This document shows, piece after piece, positions 47,052 to 55,265 of a stretch of 64,000 nucleotides of DNA. The notes below the pieces were generated by a model. It did not search any database. It saw nothing but the letters and a program-made list of their open reading frames with translations, and was not told where the DNA came from. Source of the DNA: Planococcus lenghuensis (GTDB taxonomy: Bacteria > Bacillota > Bacilli > Bacillales_A > Planococcaceae); NCBI RefSeq assembly GCF_001999905.1, contig NZ_CP019640.1, forward strand, positions 1,592,001 through 1,656,000. Reading direction: 5' to 3'. A program made the position numbers and the translations under genes. How positions within the stretch are numbered: position 1 is the first letter of the stretch; each line of letters starts with the position of its first letter.

Positions 47052-47119
47052 GAGAAACGCAAAATTGCATGTTCGCTGAAAGTAAAGCGCTTTCAGTGGA
47101 GAGACGAGGGGGAGAATCG

Positions 47120-48778
47120 ATGGATACACAATTTGCCGTGTCATTAATGTTGATTTTAGCGACGTTCGGTTTATACATTGGTATCGCGTTTTATAATTTG
47201 GCGAAACAGACTTCGGACTTTTATGTAGCCGGCCGAAATGTCCCGGCGGTATTTAACGGCATGGCAATCGGAGCTGACTGGATGAGTGCCGCATCCTTTA
47301 TCGGACTTGCCGGTTCAATCATGCTCCTGGGTTATGATGGGCTGGCGTATGTAATGGGATGGACAGGCGGTTATTTACTCCTGACGTTTCTGCTCGCCCC
47401 ACAACTCCGGAAATCCGGCCGCTATACAGTGCCGGAATTTATCGGAGACCGGTACAGAAGCGATACAGCCCGATTAATCGCCGCTGTGGCAACGATTATT
47501 ATCTCTTTTACATATTCCATCGGACAGCTCTCGGGGTCCGGCATCGTCATTGGTCGATTGCTGGAAGTTGACACAGCAATCGGAACGATTATCGGGGTTG
47601 TGCTAATTGCTTTTTACTCGGCACTCGGCGGGATGAAAGGAATTACATGGACCCAAGTGGCCCAGTATATTGTTTTGATTACAGCTTATCTGATCCCTGT
47701 CATCTTCATGTCACTTCAACTAACCAATAGTCCCATTCCGTGGCTTTCGTATGGGCAAGTCATTGGGGAACTGCGGGAGTTGGATGTTGAATTCGGAATT
47801 ACAGAATATGTGGTTCCATTTACAGAAGCAACGCAATGGCAATTTCTGGCGCTGATGTTTACGCTGATGGCCGGAACTGCGGGTCTGCCGCACGTTATCG
47901 TCCGTTTCTATACAGTGCCGACCATGAAAGCAGCCCGCTGGAGCGGGGCGTGGGCACTTCTCTTCATCGGACTTCTATATTTATCCGCACCTGCCTATGC
48001 TGCGTTTTCCCGATTTATTCTCATGACGCAAGTCGCGGGATCAGCCATTGCGGACTTGCCGGCCTGGACAGCGTCCTGGGTGAACACCGGCGAACTGTCA
48101 GTGGCAGACCAGAATGGTGACGGAATTCTCCAGTGGGCAGAACTCGTCATCAGCAGAGACATTGTGGTTATGGCAACGCCGGAAATCGCGGATCTTGGTA
48201 TTTTCGTCATTGGGCTGATGGCTGCAGGCGCCATGGCAGCCGCGCTTTCGACAGCAGGCGGACTCATGATCGCCATTTCTGCTGCGCTCTCACATGATAT
48301 CTACTACCGGTCCATCAATCCACAGGCATCAGAGAAAAAACGCTTGTCTGTCGGCCGCTGGTCAATAGTCATTGCGACAGTTGCGGCGGGGATTGTGGCA
48401 TTGGATCCACCGGGAGCAATTACACAAATCGTTGCATGGGCGTTCGCCCTCGCTTCCGGAACTTTCTTCCCGGCGCTGATACTCGGTGTCTGGTGGAAAC
48501 GCGCCAATGGACCGGGCGTCATTGCCGGAATGCTTATCGGGCTCGCTGTGACACTGGGTTATATTTTTGCGGCAAAATACGGTGGCTTCATGCTATTTGG
48601 TATCGGGGACACCGGAGCAGGCGTATTTGGAGCCGCTTCAGCAATCATTGCAAATATCGTCGTTTCCCTTGCTACGAAAGCACCGGATCAGGAAACACAA
48701 GATGCAGTAGAAGACCTCCGCTATCCGGAGCAGATGAGTTATCGGAATGGCGAAGTCTGGTTTGATGAAACAAAGTAA
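47120..48778 (+). CDS. Sodium:solute symporter family permease, large subunit
   Basis: A 552-residue SSS-family permease with about 13 membrane segments. DFYVAGRNVPAVFNGMAIGADWMSAASF is the typical N-terminal sodium-site region, followed by GRYTVPEFIGDRY. It resembles the acetate/organic acid permease branch (ActP, VC_2705-like) that pairs with a DUF4212 subunit. Substrate not certain; a monocarboxylate is plausible. The ATG at 47120 follows GGGGGAG; the upstream TTG/ATG candidates have no site. An insertion element begins 12 bases after its stop. Confidence 0.88.
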   Translation: MDTQFAVSLMLILATFGLYIGIAFYNLAKQTSDFYVAGRNVPAVFNGMAIGADWMSAASFIGLAGSIMLLGYDGLAYVMGWTGGYLLLTFLLAPQLRKSGRYTVPEFIGDRYRSDTARLIAAVATIIISFTYSIGQLSGSGIVIGRLLEVDTAIGTIIGVVLIAFYSALGGMKGITWTQVAQYIVLITAYLIPVIFMSLQLTNSPIPWLSYGQVIGELRELDVEFGITEYVVPFTEATQWQFLALMFTLMAGTAGLPHVIVRFYTVPTMKAARWSGAWALLFIGLLYLSAPAYAAFSRFILMTQVAGSAIADLPAWTASWVNTGELSVADQNGDGILQWAELVISRDIVVMATPEIADLGIFVIGLMAAGAMAAALSTAGGLMIAISAALSHDIYYRSINPQASEKKRLSVGRWSIVIATVAAGIVALDPPGAITQIVAWAFALASGTFFPALILGVWWKRANGPGVIAGMLIGLAVTLGYIFAAKYGGFMLFGIGDTGAGVFGAASAIIANIVVSLATKAPDQETQDAVEDLRYPEQMSYRNGEVWFDETK

Positions 48779-50581
48779 ATTAAGAACAGAAGAGGGGCTG
48801 TCCAAAAAGCCCCCTAAATTAAAAACAGGGAGAGAATAACCAATCGGTTGTTCTCTCCCTGTTTTTTTAAAGTTCGCTTTTTCGGAAAGTGACCGGAGGA
48901 AACCGGCCACTTTCCGAAAATTATGCGCCATGGCGATAAGTCCAAATTCGATGTGCACTTTCTGAAGCCCCCGGAGATGGAACCGGCGGAACGCCAAATT
49001 GCCCTTGATATCGCCGAAACCGGTTTCCACCTCGATTTTTCTTCGGGCATATACCGATTTTCGGTCCTCACATTCAAGGGCTTCTTTCGCTTTCATTTTC
49101 AATTCCTCATAGACCGGGTTCCAATGAACCTGACGGTTCCCCTTTGCCTTGGTACACGATTCTTTCAGCGGACATCCGGTACAGTCTTCACATTCGTAGA
49201 TTCTATAGGACTGAACAAAGCCCGATGCATTTTTCTTCTCCTGATATTTTTTGAAAACGACGCGGCGGCCGTTTGGACAGATGAATCGGTCATCCGCTTC
49301 TTCATACGTCCAGTTTTTCGCGTTCCATTCATTGTTTTTAAACTTCTTCGTCTGCTCTTTCAGATAGGTGCCATACGGGATCAGGAAGCCGGCAAGCGGT
49401 TCTTTTTCATCCCCGATCAGGTAGAGGTAGTTCTCTTCGCTTCCATAGCCGGCATCCGCGACGATGGTCTTCGGCATAGGCAGGGCAGATGCCTGCAGCT
49501 CTTCCAGATGTGGAATCAGGCAGCGAGCATCTCCTGGGCGCTGATGAATGGTATAGAACAGTACAAATTGATTCTCGGTCGCCATCTGGATATTGTATCC
49601 GGGTTTCAGCTGGCCATTCTTCATATGATCTTCCTTCATCCGCATGAATGTGGCGTCCGGGTCCGTCTTCGAGAAGCTGTTGCGCTCTCCACAGACGGCG
49701 AGCTGTTCCGCATACGTTTCTTGGCGGGGAATGAAGTTTTCACGAATCAGTTTCACTTTCTTTTTCAGGAGACTGTGCCGTTTGCGGAGTCCTTTTCTGT
49801 TTTCCACGAGCTTTTCCTCAGCGATGAGATCCGTCAGGATATCCACTTGGTCTTCCAGCCGGTTCGCAACTGAAGCCAATTCCACAGCCGCCGGCTCCTC
49901 GGCCAGCTGGCCCAGTTCCAATCCCTCCGCCTTGGCAATCTCCTGGATTTCCTGAAGCGTTTCCTGGATTCTGATTTTCAGTTTCGCTTCCCGCCCCGTC
50001 ACCGCCTTACGGAAGACAAAGCTATACTTATTGGCGTCCGCTTCCATCTTCGTCCCGTCCAGGAAGTAGTTCTCAAACTCGACAAACCCTTGCCGGTGAA
50101 GTTCCAAAACAGTGAACTCGAATAACTGATCGATGACCGCTCCCATTCGGACGCTCCGGAAATGGTTGATGGTCCGGAAATCCGGTTTCTGCATCGCCGC
50201 CAGCCAGATCGCCGGAAGATCCTCGTGCAGCATCGTGGCGATGCCCCGGCAGGAATAAACTTTTTGGGAATAGGCATAGAGAATAACCTTGAGCATCAGT
50301 TTCGGGTGAAAGGGTGGCCGCCCGCCGCCAGGGTAGCAGGCGGTCAACACTTCCTCAGGGTAAGCCTCAACCAACTGATCCACCACACGAGCCACATGAT
50401 GGTCGGGAATCAGGGCGCCAATATCAGGAATGGATAAGGCCTGGGTCGGATCATACGGTTTGAATGCGGGCGCCGGCCGGCGCCCTTGGGTGGAGACTAC
50501 GATTTCATGTTCAAGTAATTTACCTGACGGAAGAGCCGGTTGCATGGTATAATCGGTAGAAGCAATCGTTGGATTGCGCAT
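48638..50581 (-). CDS. IS1182-family transposase, reading out of the element
   Basis: A DDE transposase of 647 codons as it stands. The N-terminal SIPDIGALIPDHHVARVVD and GRPPFHPKLMLKVILYAYSQ, the YFLDGTKMEADANKY catalytic segment, VADAGYGSEENYLYL and the C-terminal RRKIEVETGFGDIKGNLAFRRF are typical of IS1182. A KKHSL-type coiled coil sits in the middle. After a run of seven A (48862-48868) the frame has no stop inside the element and continues antisense into the symporter gene. Removing one A would end the protein at 48814, just inside the left inverted repeat. So the last 60 or so residues are probably not native. Confidence 0.85.
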   Translation of the reverse strand: MRNPTIASTDYTMQPALPSGKLLEHEIVVSTQGRRPAPAFKPYDPTQALSIPDIGALIPDHHVARVVDQLVEAYPEEVLTACYPGGGRPPFHPKLMLKVILYAYSQKVYSCRGIATMLHEDLPAIWLAAMQKPDFRTINHFRSVRMGAVIDQLFEFTVLELHRQGFVEFENYFLDGTKMEADANKYSFVFRKAVTGREAKLKIRIQETLQEIQEIAKAEGLELGQLAEEPAAVELASVANRLEDQVDILTDLIAEEKLVENRKGLRKRHSLLKKKVKLIRENFIPRQETYAEQLAVCGERNSFSKTDPDATFMRMKEDHMKNGQLKPGYNIQMATENQFVLFYTIHQRPGDARCLIPHLEELQASALPMPKTIVADAGYGSEENYLYLIGDEKEPLAGFLIPYGTYLKEQTKKFKNNEWNAKNWTYEEADDRFICPNGRRVVFKKYQEKKNASGFVQSYRIYECEDCTGCPLKESCTKAKGNRQVHWNPVYEELKMKAKEALECEDRKSVYARRKIEVETGFGDIKGNLAFRRFHLRGLQKVHIEFGLIAMAHNFRKVAGFLRSLSEKANFKKTGREQPIGYSLPVFNLGGFLDSPSSVLNLLCFIKPDFAIPITHLLRIAEVFYCILCFLIRCFRSKGNDDICNDC

Positions 50582-50643
50582 AAAAATCGTCCTTTCTGAG
50601 TGGTTGTGTGGTAACTCCCATTTTACAGAAACGGACGATTTTT
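50582..50643 (-). repeat. Inverted repeat in the transposase leader
   Basis: AAAAATCGTCCTTTCTG at 50582-50598 pairs with CAGAAACGGACGATTTTT at 50626-50643 with one bulge. The arm next to the gene covers the AAAGGAC ribosome site, so transcripts entering from outside would fold and hide the start. Confidence 0.6.
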
Positions 50644-50654
50644 GTATGCATTGA

Positions 50655-50790
50655 TGACTTGACTAGCGGGAAGGCCGGCGGCGACTCCTGCGGGACCAGC
50701 ACGAGCTGAAGACCCTGGACCGAGTATAGCGAGGGAAGCGTCTGAAGCCGTGCCCGCGGAAAGCGTCCGCCGGGCCGAACCCCAGCTACT
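50655..50790. repeat. GC-rich palindromic element inside the right side of the IS
   Basis: The sequence has GCGGGAAGGCCGGCGGCGAC on one side and GCCCGCGGAAAGCGTCCGCC on the other with further internal complementarity (AGCACGAGCTGAAG...). It resembles, from memory, a hairpin repeat widespread in Bacillaceae intergenic DNA. Only one copy is in the window. Confidence 0.45.
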
Positions 50791-50803
50791 TCTTTACGAA
50801 TAG

Positions 50804-50860
50804 AAAAAAGGGGCTGCCCCTCGAGGTCATTTTTCATGACCTTTCGGGACAGCCCCTCTT
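50804..50860 (-). terminator. Composite terminator hairpin between methyltransferase and IS
   Basis: On the minus strand AGAGGGGCTGTCCC pairs with GGGGCAGCCCCTTTTTT, with an inner helix AAGGTCAT / ATGACCT. It would terminate the methyltransferase transcript. Its outer arm is the right inverted repeat of the IS. Confidence 0.75.
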
Positions 50861-50868
50861 TTTATATG

Positions 50869-51570
50869 TTAAGTGGCTTTGACAATGAGGAACTGTGGTC
50901 GTTTCATGAGTCGTTTGAACTGTTCCGGATCTTGTTCGCGGAATGCGGCTGTGGGCAGCGGTTCCACTATCCCGCTGATTGTAAAATGAGCCAGTGTTTC
51001 ATTCATAACCGACTGTAAGGAGCGCCTGAAAAAAGGAACGTCATACGACTGGCCGTTCTTGTGCCAGGTATCCCTTATTAATTCCGTGGAAAAATAATCA
51101 GCATCTTCCAGCAAGTTGATGTCTGTAAGAGGATGATGGACTGAAAACAATAAAATGCCACCGGGTTTTAAGACTCGTTTGAACTCTTTGAATGGGTCCG
51201 TCCAGTCACGGATGTAGTGGAGCGTCAGTGAGCTGATGATCAGGTCAAACGAGTTTTGCTCAAACGGCAAAGGATCTTCAAGGTCCAGATGCAGAATTTC
51301 CGCCTGGTTTCCGATCCGTTGCCGTGCAGCGTCCACCATGTTTTCGCTGCTGTCGATACCTGTGACGCGAGCCCCGCGGTCGGTGAGCTGACTTGTATAC
51401 CATCCGGCGGCACATCCGGCATCCAATGCCGTATGCCCTTCCAAGTCCTCAGGCAGCTGCTCAAGCATTGCCGGCCGTTCATACTCGCTATTGTACGGAC
51501 TATCCGTATCAACGGATTGTGCATACACGCTGGCAAGCCTGTTAAAAGCTTCCCGTACATCTTTTTTCAT
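50869..51570 (-). CDS. Class I SAM-dependent methyltransferase
   Basis: A 233-residue methyltransferase. Motif I is LDAGCAAGWYTSQL (about 49-62), followed by VTGIDSSENMVDAAR, HLDLEDPLPF and the post-motif VLKPGGILLFSVHHP. GAGGAACCG lies upstream of the ATG. Substrate unknown; the fold matches small-molecule methyltransferases. It is monocistronic on the minus strand. Confidence 0.88.
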   Translation of the reverse strand: MKKDVREAFNRLASVYAQSVDTDSPYNSEYERPAMLEQLPEDLEGHTALDAGCAAGWYTSQLTDRGARVTGIDSSENMVDAARQRIGNQAEILHLDLEDPLPFEQNSFDLIISSLTLHYIRDWTDPFKEFKRVLKPGGILLFSVHHPLTDINLLEDADYFSTELIRDTWHKNGQSYDVPFFRRSLQSVMNETLAHFTISGIVEPLPTAAFREQDPEQFKRLMKRPQFLIVKAT

Positions 51571-51825
51571 GACGGTTCCTCATTTCTTTCTGGAGAGTTT
51601 GGCTCATTAGTAAATGAAATACTGGATAACAACTGGAAAAAAGTTTGTCAAATTTGTTTTCAATTGCGCTATCATGAATAGTATATCCATCTAGTTGAAA
51701 AAAAGAGAAGACTTCATTTCACAGTTTGTAAAGGAGTTGGCAATTCATATAGACGAAAAAAGGGAGGAGGAGAAACAATCGCTTGTATCTTAAAAGGATT
51801 CTCTTCTGTATTCCTTGGCTTTGCC

Positions 51826-52041
51826 GTGCTAAGTCTGTTGAGCCCATTGTTTCTGTATTGGTTAATCTACGGGAATTACGAGCGTTATGTGTGGATTATT
51901 AATGGACCGGCGCCATTCAACCAATTCGGGAGTGGACCGTTTCAGCTATGGATGGGCGCAGGTTTTATTTTCATGGGGGCAGTCTTTCTGCTGCTGGCAA
52001 TCACATTTGCCGTATGGGCCAAAAAAATTCAGAGTGAATAG
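51826..52041 (+). CDS. Small membrane protein, start uncertain
   Basis: A protein with two hydrophobic segments separated by YGNYERYVWIINGP and ending in KKIQSE. The listed start is the GTG at 51826, which has no ribosome site. An ideal GGGAGGAGG lies at 51762-51770, and the same frame is open from there; the only codon at proper spacing is ATC at 51778, giving 16 more hydrophobic residues. Either a rare start codon is used or the original ATG has mutated. Family not recognised. Confidence 0.5.
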   Translation: MLSLLSPLFLYWLIYGNYERYVWIINGPAPFNQFGSGPFQLWMGAGFIFMGAVFLLLAITFAVWAKKIQSE

Positions 52042-52089
52042 AAAAGGCTAAAGCTCATGCTTGGGTCTTTTCTTTTGTTCATTCCGATT

Positions 52090-52120
52090 TTGGAACTTTT
52101 CTGGAATTCATTCGTATAAT
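52090..52120 (+). promoter_or_regulatory. Possible promoter of the 52-55 kb gene group
   Basis: Consensus TATAAT at 52115-52120 with TTGGAA at 52090-52095; the 19-base spacer is longer than usual. Confidence 0.35.
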
Positions 52121-52155
52121 TTAGAAAGAACGGGTACCGAGAAGGGAGAATGGAC

Positions 52156-52611
52156 ATGAAACGTTTCTTGTATTATTTAGTCTGGTTGATAATAATCAGC
52201 GCCGTATTAGTTGTGGGACTGCAATATCAGACGCGATTGCAGGAAGAAGCGGAAGCGACCTATCACCTGATCCCGGTAGTTCAGTTTATGTCCGTGTTCC
52301 CGATCGTCATCGGTGTTTTTCTGCGGCTGCCAACGTTCGTTCTGCAGGTTCGGGCGGGTACTCCGTGGGCAGTTGATTGGTTGAAGCTGGTCGTGATTGC
52401 GCTGCCTGCGGGCTATATTGCATTATTGCCGATTTTGTACTTCGCAACGGAAACCGTGCTGCCACTGGCTACCATAGTCATGACCATGGAATCGCAAACA
52501 TTGACCATCACAGCTGGCATTATTTTTGGTTATGTTCTGCTCGACAGTTTGAAATCCGGAACGCAACCGAACGGAAAGGACCCTGCTGATTTAAGGTACA
52601 GAAAGGAATGA
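52156..52611 (+). CDS. Hypothetical membrane protein
   Basis: A 151-residue protein with four hydrophobic segments (about 5-24, 36-60, 75-100, 105-130) and a charged C-terminus (KDPADLRYRKE). The ATG at 52156 is 7 bases behind AAGGGAG and is preferred over the ATG at 52150. The next gene starts 7 bases after its stop. Family not recognised. Confidence 0.65.
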   Translation: MKRFLYYLVWLIIISAVLVVGLQYQTRLQEEAEATYHLIPVVQFMSVFPIVIGVFLRLPTFVLQVRAGTPWAVDWLKLVVIALPAGYIALLPILYFATETVLPLATIVMTMESQTLTITAGIIFGYVLLDSLKSGTQPNGKDPADLRYRKE

Positions 52612-52618
52612 AGAACGC

Positions 52619-52867
52619 ATGGGATTATTCCGGTCATTATTCTTCAAACATAAAATACTAGTAGCTGAAACTGTTGGCTACAAAAATTACACGGAAATTG
52701 CACAGCGGTTATATCAGAACGGCATTTCGTTCGAGACGGTCATCGAAAGGCCGAATACAACCATCGGAAACGTCATGCAGGATGCGATGGACGAGACCGA
52801 GCGTGCATTCCATTCAATCTATGTAAAAAAAGAAGATGAACACTCGGCGAAAAAAGCACTTGAATAA
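52619..52867 (+). CDS. Small conserved hypothetical protein
   Basis: An 82-residue soluble protein (MGLFRSLFFKHKILVAETVGYKNYTEIAQ...). The VGYKNYTEIAQRLYQNGISF part and C-terminal IYVKKEDEHSAKKAL have the look of a short alpha/beta domain resembling DUF2007-like modules, but this is not certain. GAAAGGAATG precedes the ATG. It is co-directional with and close to its neighbours. Confidence 0.6.
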   Translation: MGLFRSLFFKHKILVAETVGYKNYTEIAQRLYQNGISFETVIERPNTTIGNVMQDAMDETERAFHSIYVKKEDEHSAKKALE

Positions 52868-52946
52868 ATTGTCTTCATTCAAGAAAGAAAATTAATAGCA
52901 ATAATAATATTATGTAATCTTTTGGTTTTTAAAAGGAAGAGAGGCG

Positions 52947-53769
52947 ATGAATCTGCGAAGATCCACCTATAAAGCAGACAATAACAGTATCGGGTTATCC
53001 GCAGAGATTGATCGGCTGCAAGCCCAATCAAGGCTTACATGGAAGAAGGAATTCCGGAACCTTCTGTGGTTTGGCCTCACAAATGGAATGGATTTATTGG
53101 AGGTTGGCTGCGGCCCCGGGTTTGGAGTGCAGCAGCTGGCCGAGCGGCTTCCGGACAGTAAAGTAACTGCGCTCGATGTGGATGGGAAACTGCTGGCACA
53201 TGCCCGGCAATTACTTGACCGGCATGGGCAAACGGCAACCCGGCTCATACAGGCTTCCGTCTATGATACAGGTCTGCCGGACGAGTCATTTGATTTTGTC
53301 ATTGCCCGGAATGCTTTTCCTTCATCTTCATGAGCCCGAACTGGTTATTGCAGAACTTAAACGAGTCCTGAGACCTGGCGGAAAATTGGTCATCACGGAT
53401 ATTGATGATGGGTTATTCGGCATCATTGAACCGGAAATTGAAGATTTCCATCTCCTTCTGAACAAGCTCACCACAGTGCAGAAAAAAGGGGGCGGAAACC
53501 GGCTGATTGGAAGACAGCTGCCGCGGCTGCTGAAAGCAGCAGGTTTTTCTGCTGTTGAATTGGAAATGATCGCTGCACACAGCGATGTACAAGGGGCCGA
53601 GGAGCTGGCAGAAACACTTAACCCTGAACGCCTGAGGGGATTAGCGGATAGCGGCATCCTGACAACGGATGAGTTCCGTCGGCTGAGCACAGCGATCCGT
53701 GAACTCCGAACTGAGCCGGATGCTTATGCGATGATGCTGTTCCTGATGGTGTGTGGTACGAAGAAGTGA
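52947..53769 (+). pseudogene. SAM-dependent methyltransferase, single-base frameshift
   Basis: The first 121 codons give a methyltransferase with motif I LLEVGCGPGFGVQQL (about 50-64) and FDFVIAR, then run into a stop at 53333. One base later the frame continues as MLFLHLHEPELVIAELKRVLRPGGKL and on to a normal end at 53769. Removing one A at 53310/53311 (CGGAATG to CGGATG) joins them into about 273 residues. It is either a recent frameshift or a base-call error. Close spacing to the ATPase gene (22 bases) suggests an operon. Confidence 0.85.
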
Positions 53770-53791
53770 TTTGCCGGAAGGAAGGGAAGAC

Positions 53792-54535
53792 GTGCTGAAG
53801 CGCATTATATTGCTCCATGAAAAAATCCACTCTTACGAAGATTATCCACTGAATATCCCGGCGATCAGGCAGATGGAGAACATAGAGATCAACGAATCCG
53901 TTACATTCTTCGTCGGGGAAAACGGCTCCGGGAAATCGACTTTACTTGAAGCGATCGCCGACCATTGCGGATTTAACCTGACAGGCGGCAGCCGTAATGA
54001 CAGAAGCAATATGCGGAAGGGCGAGACTGCACTCGAACCATATGTCCGCTTATCATGGATGCCGAAACTGACAAACGGGTTTTTCCTGCGGGCTGAATCG
54101 TTCTTTAATTTCGCTTCAGATCTAGATAGGCTGCAGGCAGAAGAGCCGGGGGCGGATGTGTTCAAATCATACGGTGGAAAATCCCTGCATGCCCAGTCGC
54201 ATGGTGAATCGTTTCTGTCACTGTTTACGAATCGTTTTGGTGAAAGAGCGATATACTTGCTTGATGAACCGGAAGCAGCGTTATCACCGGCCCGGCAGCT
54301 TGCCTTGCTCAAAGTCATTCATGACCTGACAGCTGACAATCGGACGCAATTCATCATTGCCACCCATTCGCCCATCCTGCTCGGCTATCCCGGTGCAGCC
54401 ATTTTCGATTTTGATCAACCGGGGATAAGAGAAATCGCCTATGAGGAGACGGCTCATTATAAGATTACAAAACAATTTCCTGAAAACCGGGAGCAGCTCC
54501 TGGCTTATTTGTTTGCAGCAGACGAAGAAGACTGA
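53792..54535 (+). CDS. Predicted AAA-type ATPase (COG3910-like)
   Basis: A 247-residue ABC/AAA-type ATPase without membrane domain. Walker A is FFVGENGSGKSTLLEAIA (about 34-51) and Walker B IYLLDEPEAALSP; IATHSPILLGYP is the H-loop region. It belongs to predicted stand-alone ATPases of unknown function. The GTG at 53792 follows GGAAGGGAA with 6-base spacing; the upstream GTG at 53753 lies inside the methyltransferase end. Followed 12 bases later by the zinc-ribbon gene. Confidence 0.85.
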   Translation: MLKRIILLHEKIHSYEDYPLNIPAIRQMENIEINESVTFFVGENGSGKSTLLEAIADHCGFNLTGGSRNDRSNMRKGETALEPYVRLSWMPKLTNGFFLRAESFFNFASDLDRLQAEEPGADVFKSYGGKSLHAQSHGESFLSLFTNRFGERAIYLLDEPEAALSPARQLALLKVIHDLTADNRTQFIIATHSPILLGYPGAAIFDFDQPGIREIAYEETAHYKITKQFPENREQLLAYLFAADEED

Positions 54536-54547
54536 GGAGGGGAATCC

Positions 54548-54856
54548 ATGCCACATTGTGCGAATTGCGGCCAGCAATGGAGCTGGGAAACAACGGTCAA
54601 GCAATCATTCAAGATAGGAGGGGCCGGGATGACATGTCCGAATTGCGGAGCCAAACAGTATCCGACAACAAAATCAAGGCAGCGGGGAGCCACGGTAGCA
54701 TTCTTGCCGGCGATGGGTGTTATTTTGTCGAATGTGGCGTTTGGTTTGACCGTATGGCAGTTTCTGTTTGTTGCAGTCGGTATGTTCTTACTGTTTGGTA
54801 TTGTTATTTATCCCCGAACATTAACATTAACAAATGAAGATGAGCCAATGTGGTGA
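54548..54856 (+). CDS. Zinc-ribbon membrane protein (CxxC-20-CxxC type)
   Basis: A 102-residue protein: CANC (4-7) and CPNC (30-33) form a zinc ribbon separated by about 22 residues, followed by two membrane helices (about 48-66 and 68-88). It fits the family named for its CxxC-20-CxxC spacing. GAGGAGGGGAA precedes the ATG. Function unknown; probably co-transcribed with the ATPase. Confidence 0.75.
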   Translation: MPHCANCGQQWSWETTVKQSFKIGGAGMTCPNCGAKQYPTTKSRQRGATVAFLPAMGVILSNVAFGLTVWQFLFVAVGMFLLFGIVIYPRTLTLTNEDEPMW

Positions 54857-55265
54857 AAGTTTCAAACAGTTCAACCGAGACTTTTTCCAGTTCCCCTGAA
54901 AAGTTTCCGGAATCCAAATGCATGAAAAATGAGTAAAGCAATAGTCCTGTTATTATGAAACCAATAGCGCTTTTTATTCAAGCCGTTCATCCCTCACTGG
55001 GATGAACGGCTTTGAAGTACTGGCTGATCAATGTTTCAAACTAAAAATTCTTAATTTACCTGTATGTATAATTAATATGTAAGCCGTTTTGGATGGGATT
55101 AAAAGAAAATAATAACTAATAATATTCCAGTTAGTTGATTAATTATTCATTTTTGAAAGTGTTTAAAAGTTGCGAAAAAAGGGAGTGTCTGACATAATAG
55201 AAAACACGATATACCTGAAAAATCAGATTTCTGTAGTCGCCGGTGAATATAGAGGAGGGATTGGT
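54857..55265. other. Intergenic region without a clear gene
   Basis: It holds a perfect inverted repeat at 54979-55014 (separate entry) and AT-rich sequence with TATAAT at about 55066 that could be a -10 for the downstream small gene. No coding frame seems credible. Confidence 0.5.
54979..55014. terminator. Perfect hairpin downstream of the zinc-ribbon gene
   Basis: CAAGCCGTTCATCCC-TCACT-GGGATGAACGGCTTTG, a 15-bp stem. The T-run is only three bases, so termination efficiency is uncertain. Confidence 0.5.

Larger units (their letters stand above)
48790..50860 (-). mobile_element. IS1182-family insertion sequence, about 2.07 kb
   Basis: Bounded by a 14-bp perfect terminal inverted repeat, AAGAGGGGCTGTCC at 48790-48803 and its complement at 50847-50860, with AAAG matching again further in. 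It encodes one transposase on the minus strand. No target duplication was seen in the flanks (GAACAG on the left, TTTATA on the right). The right repeat is also part of a composite terminator hairpin, so the outer boundary there is less certain. Confidence 0.75.

Noticed and set aside
48778-50870. Target-site duplication flanking the IS1182-type element
   Set aside because: The flanks next to the inverted repeats (GAACAG and TTTATA) share no direct repeat that I can see.
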